Position numbers and translations under genes: made by a program
Source of the DNA: Candidatus Heimdallarchaeota archaeon LC_3
GTDB taxonomy: Archaea > Asgardarchaeota > Heimdallarchaeia > Hodarchaeales > LC-3
Reading direction: 5' to 3'
Assembly: GCA_001940645.1 (NCBI GenBank)
Contig: MDVS01000091.1
Location: forward strand, 1 to 52,296
Length of the DNA stretch: 52,296 bases
Shown: positions 16,171 to 25,170 of the stretch, piece after piece
Numbering within the stretch: position 1 is the first letter of the stretch
Layout of the letters: each line of letters opens with the position of its first letter
Notes under the pieces: model-generated
Seen by the model: only the letters and a program-made list of their open reading frames with translations
What the model was told of the DNA's origin: nothing
Databases searched by the model: none

Positions 16171-16701
16171 TTGTGTATTTTTATGATTTATACATCCAAC
16201 AACGTAATTTGTTTAAAATGTCGTTATGAATGGAAAAAACGTCCTGGAACACCTATACAATGTCCAAATTGTAAAACTAGGAAATGGTTTGAGCCTAATA
16301 GCAATGAGCAGTATTTTGAAATGTTTGGAGAAATATTTGTTCTTATTGATAAAAAAGAGTTTGGTAGAATGACTCATGGTCGATATTCAATGGATCCTGT
16401 AATCTTCAGGAATGAAGATTACTTTCCCATGTATGATATCATTTTTCTTTCACTTAAAACAAAAGACATTTTTATCACATGGGAATCAGATGAGAAATGG
16501 AGTGAAATAAAGTCTGGTGAACTTTCTTATTCACAAATTTCTGAAGAATTTTATAATGTAATTAAAAAGGGTTTACAATACGATCTTGTTAACAGTACTG
16601 CAGTGAAATGTGGTTTAATTGATACTAAATTTCTTTCATTCAGGTATAATAAGGATAAAGGACTATTTGAACCTTATCTGTCAAATTATTTAACTAAATA
16701 A
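16171..16701 (+). CDS. Zinc-ribbon protein, 176 aa
   Basis: A TTG at 16171 or ATG at 16183 opens it. An amino-terminal rubredoxin-like zinc ribbon is plain: C-L-K-C at residues 14-17 and C-P-N-C at 31-34, with R-Y-E-W-K-K-R-P-G-T between, as in DNA/RNA-binding ribbons. The rest, about 135 residues, is a mixed domain with aromatic and charged strands (F-V-L-I-D-K-K-E-F-G-R-M) and no recognised family. It sits 41 bases before the next gene on the same strand. A nucleic-acid-linked regulator is possible but unproven. Confidence 0.65.
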   Translation: MCIFMIYTSNNVICLKCRYEWKKRPGTPIQCPNCKTRKWFEPNSNEQYFEMFGEIFVLIDKKEFGRMTHGRYSMDPVIFRNEDYFPMYDIIFLSLKTKDIFITWESDEKWSEIKSGELSYSQISEEFYNVIKKGLQYDLVNSTAVKCGLIDTKFLSFRYNKDKGLFEPYLSNYLTK

Positions 16702-16742
16702 GATATAATTTCTTAAATCGCATTGAAAATTGAGAAATAAAA

Positions 16743-17750
16743 ATGAAATTACAATTAAATTCTTTATTTCAACAAAGTGAAAAATTGCTTAAACAATTTG
16801 ATGAGATAAAACAAGATTGGGATTCTAATAAACAAAAAAATGAATTACTGGTGGATATTAGTCTACCCTTTATTACAAAAAACCGAAAATTAGGAAAATA
16901 TGCGAGAAAAATCGTTAAAAACCCTAAATGGACAAATTCAGATGAATTTAAACAATTAGAACAAATTTTCAATTCATTAAAAATAAATATCATTTCTACA
17001 TTGAATTCTTGCTATTCTATGACACGACGGGGATTGAATGGATCTTCCCAGAATATAATTAGCACATTCAACAGAGCTATTAATAAAGTCAATTTAAGAT
17101 CAAAAATTTTAGGTTCTCAAAAATTTCTTCTTAAACTTAAAGATGAAGAATTAATAGACAAATTAACATGGGAAAACAAAAGATTAAATAAAAGCAAGTC
17201 CAAAGGTAATAAAACCAACCTCTTTGAACAGTTTCTCTTTGAAATTTTACAAGGAAGTTTTCCAACACTCACCCCGAAGATTTTAAAGATAATTCAACAT
17301 CCTGGTGAAAATTTATGGATAGAAAAAAAACAAGAATATAAATTGACAGCTCAAATTCATTGGATTGAATTTCTTAAGGATGTTATGAGTGCTGTTAATT
17401 CTTTGGCCCTTAAGCCAATAGGAATAATTATTGGCATTATTGAAAGTACTAGTGAGTTTATAGATGCTTATCTTCCGGATGAAGCTGAAATTCGTCAACA
17501 AATTAAATCTAAAATTGAGCCTGATATTGAATTTTGTATTTATGCCTTAAATTTTCCAAATAGTAAAAATGGTTTTATAATAGTTATTAATCCTAATAAT
17601 ATCCTTCATAGGTTTAAAAGAGATTTAAAAATTAATAGCCGAACAGTGGTTAATAAAGGAGAGGTCTGGGTTAGAGAAGGGACAAGAAAATATAAATTGT
17701 CAGTCAACGAAGCACTAGATTATGCTGTAAAAAAATCAAAATTAATTTAG
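16743..17750 (+). CDS. Hypothetical helical protein, 335 aa
   Basis: Charged, mostly helical protein that follows the zinc-ribbon gene by 41 bases, so probably in the same transcript. A hydrophobic-amphipathic stretch (P-I-G-I-I-I-G-I-I-E-S, near residue 226) could be a weak membrane helix. The carboxy-terminal part turns beta-rich: G-F-I-I-V-I-N-P-N-N, V-W-V-R-E-G-T-R-K-Y. That last region resembles the ATPase-like or 'helix-turn-beta' ends of AlbA_2/Schlafen-type domains (V-x-V-R-x-G-x), but other parts do not support that strongly. TAG stop. Role unknown. Confidence 0.6.
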   Translation: MKLQLNSLFQQSEKLLKQFDEIKQDWDSNKQKNELLVDISLPFITKNRKLGKYARKIVKNPKWTNSDEFKQLEQIFNSLKINIISTLNSCYSMTRRGLNGSSQNIISTFNRAINKVNLRSKILGSQKFLLKLKDEELIDKLTWENKRLNKSKSKGNKTNLFEQFLFEILQGSFPTLTPKILKIIQHPGENLWIEKKQEYKLTAQIHWIEFLKDVMSAVNSLALKPIGIIIGIIESTSEFIDAYLPDEAEIRQQIKSKIEPDIEFCIYALNFPNSKNGFIIVINPNNILHRFKRDLKINSRTVVNKGEVWVREGTRKYKLSVNEALDYAVKKSKLI

Positions 17751-18036
17751 AAAGTTTTTACTTTTTTAATAACATTTTCATTTATTTAACCGAATAAAAG
17801 CATTTCTGCATTTTCAAAACAATTTATCAAAATCTTCTTCTTTTATTTTTTGAGTACCAAGTCTTAGAAAAACCGAATCTTTTACTAGAAAATGAGATTC
17901 TTTTTTTATTTCGATTTTTTGAATACTTTAAACCCATTATTCTAACATATACCATGGTTTCACCTTCTTTTCAAGTTTTACATTATTTTTTTTAAATGGG
18001 GCATCATTCTTCACAATATTAATCAATCATATTTCT

Positions 18037-18183
18037 TTATTTTGTTCTAAATTTCTTGGTTGTCGATTTTCTCGGTTTAGTGGTTTTTACGTTCCATTTT
18101 CCTTTTCTAAATGTGCCATTTTTTCTTCTTTTAATTTGGAAATTTTTTCCTCTTCGTTTTACCGTAGTCTTTTTTTTCCACAT
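18037..18183 (-). CDS. Small Lys/Arg-rich ORF, 48 aa
   Basis: ATG 18183 opens 48 codons of which roughly half are Lys or Arg, with R-R-G-K-N-F-Q-I-K-R-R-K-N-G-T-F and then R-K-G-K-W-N-V-K; TAA ends it. The repeated charged-then-beta pattern looks like a basic nucleic-acid-binding peptide. No ribosome-binding site stands out, and the overlapping zinc knuckle in another frame may mean a frameshifted remnant instead. Confidence 0.3.
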   Translation of the reverse strand: MWKKKTTVKRRGKNFQIKRRKNGTFRKGKWNVKTTKPRKSTTKKFRTK

Positions 18184-18522
18184 TGAGAACACATTTGTCA
18201 GTTGGTAAGATATTCGAATGATAAGCTTAAATAGTTTTCTAGTTACCTACAAATTTACCAATATCTCTATGGATTTCCATTTAAAAAATTAGTGAAATAT
18301 TTTTTTTATATATTTTCTGCAATCAATTGCACTTTCAAATTTGTCTTTTATCCTATTTAACCCAATACTTTCAATTAATAATTATTATTAGATATAAATG
18401 CTGTCTATCAATTTAAATAACAAAATGAATAATTAAGAAACTTAAAACGTCTTCAGAAAGTCTATTATTCCCATACCAGATCAATCTTTACTTATGATGA
18501 AAAAAATTGAATTAATGAAATA

Positions 18523-18562
18523 GGATACTCAGGAGTCCCGCCCACAATCCTGCTTTTTTTTT
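18523..18562 (+). repeat. Hairpin element B with T9 tract
   Basis: CAGGA (18530-18534) pairs with TCCTG (18548-18552) around a loop with CCCGCCCA, followed by T9 at 18554-18562. Aligned with element A (2492-2536), it shares GG-TAC, CAGGA, CC, GCCC and AATCCTGC. Two such GC-rich islands in AT-rich intergenic DNA suggest a recurring small RNA end or mobile repeat. Confidence 0.5.
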
Positions 18563-18766
18563 CTAAATACTTACAAAAAGATATTCACTGAAAACGAATA
18601 AATCCGCATTATTAATAAGCTTTAAAATCAAAACATTTTAAGAAGAAAGGCTAATGCAATATTTTAGAAATAGAAAGTTATGTATTTTTGTTAAAAAAAA
18701 GTAAATCAAATTAAACATTTAAGAACAATTTTATTTTAAATAATAAATTTAAAGATATGTGATACA

Positions 18767-18964
18767 ATGCAAATAAAAAAGAAGATAGATGGAAGACAAT
18801 TAATAATTGATTGGTCAGTTTGGTCAAGTAAATTGATAATAGAATATGATAATGAAACAATTCATGAAACATGGGAAATAACGTTTTGGGTTACTGTAGC
18901 AGGATTGTTTACATTATTAATAGGAATATTTTTTGGAATATATATAGGAATGTTGTATTTTTAG
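18767..18964 (+). CDS. Small single-TM protein, 65 aa
   Basis: The amino-terminal 40 residues form a soluble beta piece (R-Q-L-I-I-D-W-S-V-W and K-L-I-I-E-Y-D-N-E). A strongly hydrophobic helix, about residues 41-62, follows and ends almost at the C-terminus. This suggests a cytosolic domain with a tail anchor. A short AGATATG lies ahead of the ATG. It stands alone, tail to tail with the large membrane gene on the minus strand. No family is recognised. Confidence 0.6.
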   Translation: MQIKKKIDGRQLIIDWSVWSSKLIIEYDNETIHETWEITFWVTVAGLFTLLIGIFFGIYIGMLYF

Positions 18965-19048
18965 TAACTTCTTTTTACGAATAAATATATAATTAATGAA
19001 AATGTTAGTACATTTATCTAATTATAATATTTCTTTTTCATATGTTTT

Positions 19049-21520
19049 TTACATTAATTCATCTATTTTATCAATCAATGGATCATTCTTATCTAAATAA
19101 TTCTTTGATTCTAATAAAAGTCCTAAAACTTGCTCTTCTTGAGGAATCGAACTGTTATTCTTGTTTCTATTCTCACTAATCATAAAGACAAAGAGATGGA
19201 CAAAATAAAACATATTACTCAAATTATTTTCAGATAATTCTCCTGAATCATGAATTGATTGAATTAATGAATTATATATACCGAAGACATGATTATAAAG
19301 GTCTAAATTTGGAAATTGTCCATTATCTTGTAAAAAACTAATCTCTAGAAGTCTTATAATTTTTCTATGATTGTTGAATAATTCTGTTAAACGACGAATT
19401 TTTTGAAATAAATCTATAGTAAAATTAGGAATAGTTGCAGGAATATTCTTTAATTCAATAAGTTCCTCAATTGGTTCAACTAAATTAATTTTAGGAAATG
19501 AAATGTCATTAATGTCTAAATTATTTCTTAATACGCTAATTTTATCATCTCTATCTTTTAAATATCTAATTAAAACCCAATTAAATAACTCTATATCTAT
19601 ATTATCACTTATTAAATTCAAAATGTGCTCAAAAAAGTAAGCTTGAAAATTATCAGAGATAATCATAAATATGTTTGCTAATATTTCTGTTTTACTTGTA
19701 TCATTAACTAAAATGTCTTGATTTACTAATTGACGAAGTTGTTGTAGATAAGTTCCAACTTGAGTATCAGTTGGTTGATCCAAGATAATCTTTGAAGTAA
19801 AAAAACTATAAAATTTGAAGATTCTTGTGTAATTGTCTGAATTATTATCCCATAATCGTTGAAATAGATTGAAAAATGTATTAGAGAAATTTTTAATAAA
19901 TAAATTTTTCTCTTTATTGTAAATATTAATGAAATAATGTTCTAATAATTTATTGTCAGTTAAATCTAAATTAAAGGTAGATGAAGGAGTCGTATAAGGA
20001 TTGACTTCTAATTTTGAAGCATAATTATGTAAATCAATATAATTTTGATTTTGAAAATTTGAATTGAGTTGTGAATAACTCTGCGAATGTTGTAATACTG
20101 CTAATAACAATAATCTTACATTGAAATTAAATATCACTGATCCTTTTGCATCATCTGTTGCCTTTTGTTTTAATTGTCTAAATTGTTCTAATAATAACGG
20201 CACTAGTTGGTTGTCTTGAGAATGAACAGATAACCAAGATAATAAAACTTCACGAAGTTTGGGATTATCAATTGTATAAAAATAGTGTCTAATTAAACTT
20301 CTTTTTCTTTCAATTGAGATATTTTGAAGGAAATTATATTCTCTATTATACATAATTTTAAGAAAAAATTCTCGATTTTGGACCGGGATTTTCCTATCAG
20401 TAATTACTTTAAAAACAACATCCCATTTATCAAATGTTAAAAGATTATCAATACTTTTCTGCAAAGATTGTGAATCTGCATTGGAATCTTCTAAAACATC
20501 CATTATTTCTTCTTCATCATATTCCGTATATCGAAAAGGATAATTTTGATCAAAAATTTGATAAATAGCATTTTTTTGATCTTCAGTTAAATTTTTCATA
20601 TCAGTAACTAATTTATACAATTTTGGAAGATTTTCACTAAAAATTTTTTGCATTGCTAATTCTTGTCGAAGACTAGTATCATATTTTATTGTTAATTCTT
20701 TTAACATGTTATTGTAAGTATTAACACTAGTTTCATAACGATATTTATGTTTTTGATTACGAATCGAATCTCGTTCTTTCTCCACTTCAAAACTAAAATC
20801 TTGCCAAGTGCCTATTAAATGATTAATTACCAAAACATACATTTCGTGAAGGGAACTCATCTCTCTATTAAACCCAATGCCTAAAATTACTAAAATTATA
20901 AGCCCTATGAAAACAAAAATTGAGTAAAAGCTTTCAGGTAATAATAATAACGAATTAGTTATAGGAATCTCTAAAGGTAGTATAGAAATATGAAAATAGG
21001 ATTCTAGAATTATTTGTAATAAAGAAGGAAGAAATAAAATGAAAAATGAAATATTAATAATTGCTAAAAAATTATTAATTTTTATTTCTTTTGCTTGGAT
21101 ACTGGAGATTTCTGAAAGACTACTACTATCATTATTTTGTGTCATTTTGCTATATCGTAGTGTTTTCAATTCTTTAGCAGTTGCTAACTGAAAAATAGCG
21201 TTTAAATGATTTTTCAATTTGTTTTTTGCATTATTAGGCAGTTTTTGAGATTCTAATCGAGTTAAAATATTATTTTGGATTCTTTGAACTGATTTTTTAG
21301 CTACTCTTTTTGGTGAAAGAACCCAAAAATCTAATAAAAATGAGTTAATAACATTTAAAATTAATGCTATAATAAAAGTAGTAACAGAAATTAGTATTAG
21401 TGAGTCTAATGTTGGCAATATCAACGTGAAAACTATTAATAATAGAGTGCTTCCAACTAAACTAGGACCAAGACTGCTGAAAAGATCTTTTAGACTTTTT
21501 TGAAATAACTGCGAAAACAT
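19049..21520 (-). CDS. Large membrane protein, 823 aa, with long helical cytosolic part
   Basis: Four hydrophobic segments lie in the first 220 residues: S-T-L-L-L-I-V-F-T-L-I (near 22), T-F-I-I-A-L-I-L-N-V (near 48), a third near 150 and a fourth near 200. The remaining 600 residues are soluble, helical and leucine-rich, resembling HEAT-like or other helical-repeat scaffolding. No catalytic motif is visible. Its location next to the OLD nuclease and on the same strand suggests that it could be a membrane sensor or anchor in the same cluster. The ATG at 21520 has AGGT directly ahead. It shares a plan (N-terminal TM bundle, long cytosolic helices) with the proteins at 33985 and 36446. Confidence 0.7.
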   Translation of the reverse strand: MFSQLFQKSLKDLFSSLGPSLVGSTLLLIVFTLILPTLDSLILISVTTFIIALILNVINSFLLDFWVLSPKRVAKKSVQRIQNNILTRLESQKLPNNAKNKLKNHLNAIFQLATAKELKTLRYSKMTQNNDSSSLSEISSIQAKEIKINNFLAIINISFFILFLPSLLQIILESYFHISILPLEIPITNSLLLLPESFYSIFVFIGLIILVILGIGFNREMSSLHEMYVLVINHLIGTWQDFSFEVEKERDSIRNQKHKYRYETSVNTYNNMLKELTIKYDTSLRQELAMQKIFSENLPKLYKLVTDMKNLTEDQKNAIYQIFDQNYPFRYTEYDEEEIMDVLEDSNADSQSLQKSIDNLLTFDKWDVVFKVITDRKIPVQNREFFLKIMYNREYNFLQNISIERKRSLIRHYFYTIDNPKLREVLLSWLSVHSQDNQLVPLLLEQFRQLKQKATDDAKGSVIFNFNVRLLLLAVLQHSQSYSQLNSNFQNQNYIDLHNYASKLEVNPYTTPSSTFNLDLTDNKLLEHYFINIYNKEKNLFIKNFSNTFFNLFQRLWDNNSDNYTRIFKFYSFFTSKIILDQPTDTQVGTYLQQLRQLVNQDILVNDTSKTEILANIFMIISDNFQAYFFEHILNLISDNIDIELFNWVLIRYLKDRDDKISVLRNNLDINDISFPKINLVEPIEELIELKNIPATIPNFTIDLFQKIRRLTELFNNHRKIIRLLEISFLQDNGQFPNLDLYNHVFGIYNSLIQSIHDSGELSENNLSNMFYFVHLFVFMISENRNKNNSSIPQEEQVLGLLLESKNYLDKNDPLIDKIDELM

Positions 21521-21690
21521 ACCTGATAATTCCTTCCCTTTGAATAAATTTTAACTTGTAAACTATCTTTTATAACCTGAATTAGTGATAATAATAAATT
21601 TTCTCTTATTGTTTTGATATTCATTTATTTTTAAAGATATTTATACTGGAATTTACAATAAAAGTAAATCTTAGTTTTCTAATTCAAATT

Positions 21691-23673
21691 CTAATTAAAT
21701 ATCGTTAGAAATAATTCTTTGATTTCATCTGGAATATAATCCATTTTTCTTATTAATTCCTTATTTGATATATTAATCCTGAATTCAGTTTTTATTTTTT
21801 TCAGTGTTTCTTTTACATTTATCATTGCTCTTGGATTTTGATCCCATCGTTCTTTAAATTCATTAAATGAAGATTCTACTATTTCTGGAATATTTTGATC
21901 AAAATCTCTTAACGCAAATGAAGTAATTAATGATTCACGGAGTTTTTCCTTTATAATCTCATCAGATTCATTATCTGAGAAAATTGCATTCCTTCGTGTA
22001 TGGCCTAATTGATTTTTAAAAGTCTCAAACACAAAATTATTAATTAGTTTTGAATATTGCTCTTGAATACTTTCCTCAATAACTCGATTTAATCGTTGTC
22101 TAATTTCATTATCATCAATATTTGTATTTTCTGATACTATTTCGTATAATATATTTTCATCAAGCAAATAGTTTTCTATCTGTCTTTTTTTCCAAATATA
22201 ACATGATATTCTTTGATTATTGGTATACTTTTCATCTATACTCAAAGAATCTTCATCTCTATCTCTTATATAAAAAATTTTCTTTTCAGAATCAATATCT
22301 GTTAACCTCTCTGCAATTCGATTGAAAGTTGAAGGATAAATTTTTCCAATTTTAATAAATTGATAATTTTTATCTATTGTTTGGGTGTCATTTATAAATT
22401 TCTCTAAAAATAAGTTCAGAAAATCAATATCATCCTTTCCCTCGACCCAAATCAATATTTTAGATTGTTTAATTAGTGCTTTTTGTAGATTACTAGGTTC
22501 AAGACCGATGTTTTTCAATTCACTTAGCAATATTTTTTCTTCTTTAATCCATTCCAGTTTTGATTTTCCATTTTTATTAATAACACTTATTATTGAATTA
22601 TAATCTAAACCATCTATTAATGTTGGAAAATGAGTAGTAAAAATTATTTGTTTTTTTAGAGATAATTCAATTAAATAATCCTTTAAATCTTTCATTAGTT
22701 TTGAATTGATATGTGAATCTGGTTCATCTAACAAAACAAGATCTACTTCTTGAAAACTAATAGTAGAAAAAATTTTAGTAAAAGATTGCGTTCCTCCTCC
22801 ATATATTGATAAATCTCTTTCAAATTTATCTAAGTATAGATCAATGTTTCCGGTTTCGTAATTTAAATCAATATTAACATTTTCAACAGAAGGAAAATTT
22901 TCTTCTAATCTCGTTTTAAAATTGAAAAACTCTTTTTCATTTGTTCGTTTTAGGTGAAACAATCTTGTTTTGATTAAATGGCCTTTATAGCCTTGACTAG
23001 TTTGTCTGCTTTGCAATTCCTGATAACTAAGGAATTTTTCAATTTGATTTAGTTCACTCAAATAAGGTAAAAGAATTATTGGTTTATAAGGTAAATTTGG
23101 AGGTTTATTTATATATTGATTAATAATTGGTAATAAATTAGCATTATATTTAGCAGTAAATTCATTAATGCTTTTTAGCCGATTTTTTTCTTCAAATTTT
23201 GAAAAGAATTTACTTATTAGATCAGGTTTTAATATTTTTATTTTCTCTCTTTCATAATTACCATATTTCAGATGTATATTCACATTGTTAATGCTTTCAA
23301 TATCCATTCGTAATTGTAATGGAGTTTTACTAGTAGCTAGAACATTAGCTATAATTTCTACATCCTCTAATTTAAATCTTTGATTTAAATTAACGTCAAT
23401 ATTTCGTATTTGAATTAAATCTGTCCATTGTTTCTTAGTGAATAAAACCTCAATTTCCACTCGTGTGGTAAATGGAGGTTTTTTGAATTTTGTTGGAAAA
23501 TCATTAATTGGCGTACCTCCATATGGAAGACCAAAAACTCCTGCTATTGCAAACAACAATGAGGTTTTTCCAGCATTATTATCTCCAATTAGTGCGTTTA
23601 TACCAGATTTAAATTCAAAAATTTGATCATGAAAATGACGAAAATTTTCAAATTTTATTGATTTTAATTTCAT
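21691..23673 (-). CDS. OLD-family ATPase-nuclease (ABC ATPase + TOPRIM)
   Basis: 660 residues. The ABC-type ATPase contains Walker A G30-D-N-N-A-G-K-T-S38, the signature-like S-I-Y-G-G-G-T-Q-S-F near 289-298, Walker B L-V-L-L-D-E-P-D (312-319) and the switch histidine T-T-H-F (346-349). A TOPRIM domain follows, with W-V-E411-G-K-D-D and I-R-D471-R-D473-E-D, the acidic residues that bind metal in OLD nucleases. OLD proteins cleave DNA and act in phage exclusion alone or with a helicase (Gabija) or other partner. No helicase gene adjoins it, so a stand-alone OLD system is likeliest. A purine run AGGGGT precedes the ATG. Confidence 0.9.
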   Translation of the reverse strand: MKLKSIKFENFRHFHDQIFEFKSGINALIGDNNAGKTSLLFAIAGVFGLPYGGTPINDFPTKFKKPPFTTRVEIEVLFTKKQWTDLIQIRNIDVNLNQRFKLEDVEIIANVLATSKTPLQLRMDIESINNVNIHLKYGNYEREKIKILKPDLISKFFSKFEEKNRLKSINEFTAKYNANLLPIINQYINKPPNLPYKPIILLPYLSELNQIEKFLSYQELQSRQTSQGYKGHLIKTRLFHLKRTNEKEFFNFKTRLEENFPSVENVNIDLNYETGNIDLYLDKFERDLSIYGGGTQSFTKIFSTISFQEVDLVLLDEPDSHINSKLMKDLKDYLIELSLKKQIIFTTHFPTLIDGLDYNSIISVINKNGKSKLEWIKEEKILLSELKNIGLEPSNLQKALIKQSKILIWVEGKDDIDFLNLFLEKFINDTQTIDKNYQFIKIGKIYPSTFNRIAERLTDIDSEKKIFYIRDRDEDSLSIDEKYTNNQRISCYIWKKRQIENYLLDENILYEIVSENTNIDDNEIRQRLNRVIEESIQEQYSKLINNFVFETFKNQLGHTRRNAIFSDNESDEIIKEKLRESLITSFALRDFDQNIPEIVESSFNEFKERWDQNPRAMINVKETLKKIKTEFRINISNKELIRKMDYIPDEIKELFLTIFN

Positions 23674-23712
23674 TCTTTATTCTACCCCTAGTGAAATATT
23701 ATTACTCTAATT

Positions 23713-24066
23713 TTGTTATTCTTTTTTTCTCCAGCTTCATTATACAAAGTCATAAAATATGCTATCGCTGGATTTATTAATTTTAAATCCTTTGTCATTA
23801 TTATTTGTCCATATATAGTTAAAATTATTGATTTAACGGTATTATTACCAATAAATAGCTATTGGAAAAAAACTTCTAACCAAATCTCAAATGGTGAATA
23901 TCCTACTACTCCAAGATTTTCTCATTCTTGGCTCAATAATGATGAAATCATATATCATAAAGATTTAGTTCACAGGAATGAGAAATATAATTTGTACAAA
24001 ATATCAGCTTCAACAAGTGAGGTAACACAATTAACAAATACACCCAATAAAAACTATACCAGTTAG
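23713..24066 (+). pseudogene. TolB-like beta-propeller fragment
   Basis: The last 45 residues look like one blade of a TolB/WD40-like (PD40) propeller: F-S-H-S-W-L-N-N-D-E-I-I-Y at the strand turn, then Y-N-L-Y-K-I-S-A-S-T-S and E-V-T-Q-L-T-N-T-P. Full propellers have several such blades, so this is a short remnant. The sequence before residue 50 is hydrophobic and does not fit the propeller; the TTG start is arbitrary. It ends tail to tail with the minus-strand gene, overlapping its stop by 4 bases. Presumably dead. Confidence 0.5.
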
Positions 24067-24614
24067 TTCTCATCATAGATCACAATAATAATGAATACTG
24101 CTCCTAATAGAATCATGATATTTTGATTATGTTTTATGTCTTGCATCAATCCAGCTTCTCTAAATTCTAATTTCCAAATAGTTCTAAAAAAGGTATTACT
24201 ATCAAAGTTTCTTGAATCAATTGAAAATTGAAATTGAACTGTCAAATTTTCTGGAAAATCTAATTTAAAACTTATTTTTTTATTAGTTTCTTTGCTATTT
24301 AATATATATTCTTCATAAGTATTATTACTAGTTACTATCGTCATATTACAAAAATTCATACCACTATATCCAATTTTTGATTCATATCCAAGATATGATC
24401 GAAATCGTTCCATTTTTCCAGTAATTTTCAAAATATAACTAGTTTTAGATAAAGGGACTTTGAGATCTTCATTGTTATCATTAGATTGGACTTCATACTC
24501 TTGATTGATAATTTCTACCCTGATAAAAAAGAAACTCATCAATCCCACGAATAGCAATATTATTCCTAATAAAACGAAGCTAATTTTTATCAAGTCTAGT
24601 TCCTCAAGTTTCAA
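24063..24614 (-). CDS. Membrane-anchored beta-rich protein, 183 aa
   Basis: Start TTG at 24614. A signal-anchor helix (about residues 11-31, I-S-F-V-L-L-G-I-I-L-L) is followed by about 125 residues of beta-rich sequence with possible N-glycosylation-like sequons, and a second hydrophobic helix at the end (N-I-M-I-L-L-G-A-V-F-I-I-I). The middle is therefore probably outside the membrane. It lies 21 bases downstream of the next gene (24636-25100), so these two and the TrlF-like gene are probably one operon. A membrane sensor or export partner is conceivable; no family is recognised. Confidence 0.65.
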   Translation of the reverse strand: MKLEELDLIKISFVLLGIILLFVGLMSFFFIRVEIINQEYEVQSNDNNEDLKVPLSKTSYILKITGKMERFRSYLGYESKIGYSGMNFCNMTIVTSNNTYEEYILNSKETNKKISFKLDFPENLTVQFQFSIDSRNFDSNTFFRTIWKLEFREAGLMQDIKHNQNIMILLGAVFIIIVIYDEN

Positions 24615-24635
24615 CCTATAAATGGAAGAGATCTT

Positions 24636-25100
24636 TCACATATTTGTTAAATAATTATCAATTTTTTCTTTAATTGTACTATTCACCGTTTTATAGCCAA
24701 TTAGTGTATTCAAAATAACCACCTCATGGACTGGACCAAGTCCATCTTCAAGTTGACTTAAAAAAACCAGAAAAATTGCTATTCCTGCAATAATATAAAG
24801 AAGAAATAACCAATCAGCTAACGTTATTGGGTCTGAGATACTAAAGAAATTATTTATATAAGCAAATATAATAGCAACTAAAGACGCAAAAAGATAAGTA
24901 AGATATTTTGGTAAAGAACTTCCCTTAACACTTTTCGATTTAGCTACTAAAATTTCAACCGGATAATCTAAATGCTTATCTATATATCTATCTAGGAATA
25001 GATGTCGAGTCATTTTGAGGTCTTTTTTTAAGAATTTTTCTAATGATTTAATTATTTTAATTCTCTCTGTATCTTGATTTCTGTTTGCTCTATTTAACAT
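24636..25100 (-). CDS. Two-TM protein downstream of TrlF-like gene
   Basis: I choose ATG 25100 because AAGGAG lies 7 bases upstream; earlier codons in frame have no such site. 154 residues: a basic helical head (K-S-L-E-K-F-L-K-K-D-L-K), two transmembrane segments (about residues 67-86 and 93-113, K-Y-L-T-Y-L-F-A-S-L-V and W-L-F-L-L-Y-I-I-A-G) and a polar tail that is conserved-looking (E-D-G-L-G-P-V-H-E-V-V). It follows the TrlF-like gene by 70 bases on the same strand. A membrane-bound accessory factor is the simplest idea. Confidence 0.7.
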   Translation of the reverse strand: MLNRANRNQDTERIKIIKSLEKFLKKDLKMTRHLFLDRYIDKHLDYPVEILVAKSKSVKGSSLPKYLTYLFASLVAIIFAYINNFFSISDPITLADWLFLLYIIAGIAIFLVFLSQLEDGLGPVHEVVILNTLIGYKTVNSTIKEKIDNYLTNM

Positions 25101-25170
25101 TATTTTCTCCTTTTTCCGTTGTATTTCTATATTTTTCATATTCAAATTAATTGTTATTTAATATCTGCTT

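Larger units (their letters stand above)
17751..18766. other. 1-kb intergenic region
   Basis: About 1,000 bases with very T-rich plus strand in the first half, consistent with degraded minus-strand coding. One small basic frame (18037-18183, minus) and hairpin element B (18523-18562) are listed separately. The rest shows no clear coding signal. An out-of-frame C-S-Q-C-G-K-K knuckle on the minus strand near 18168-18192 suggests the remnant of a zinc-ribbon gene. Confidence 0.45.

Noticed and set aside
18490..18562. Possible C/D-box RNA ending at hairpin element B
   Set aside because: An ATGATGA C-box-like word occurs near 18494, but no CTGA D box lies at the other end, so the guide RNA layout is not complete.
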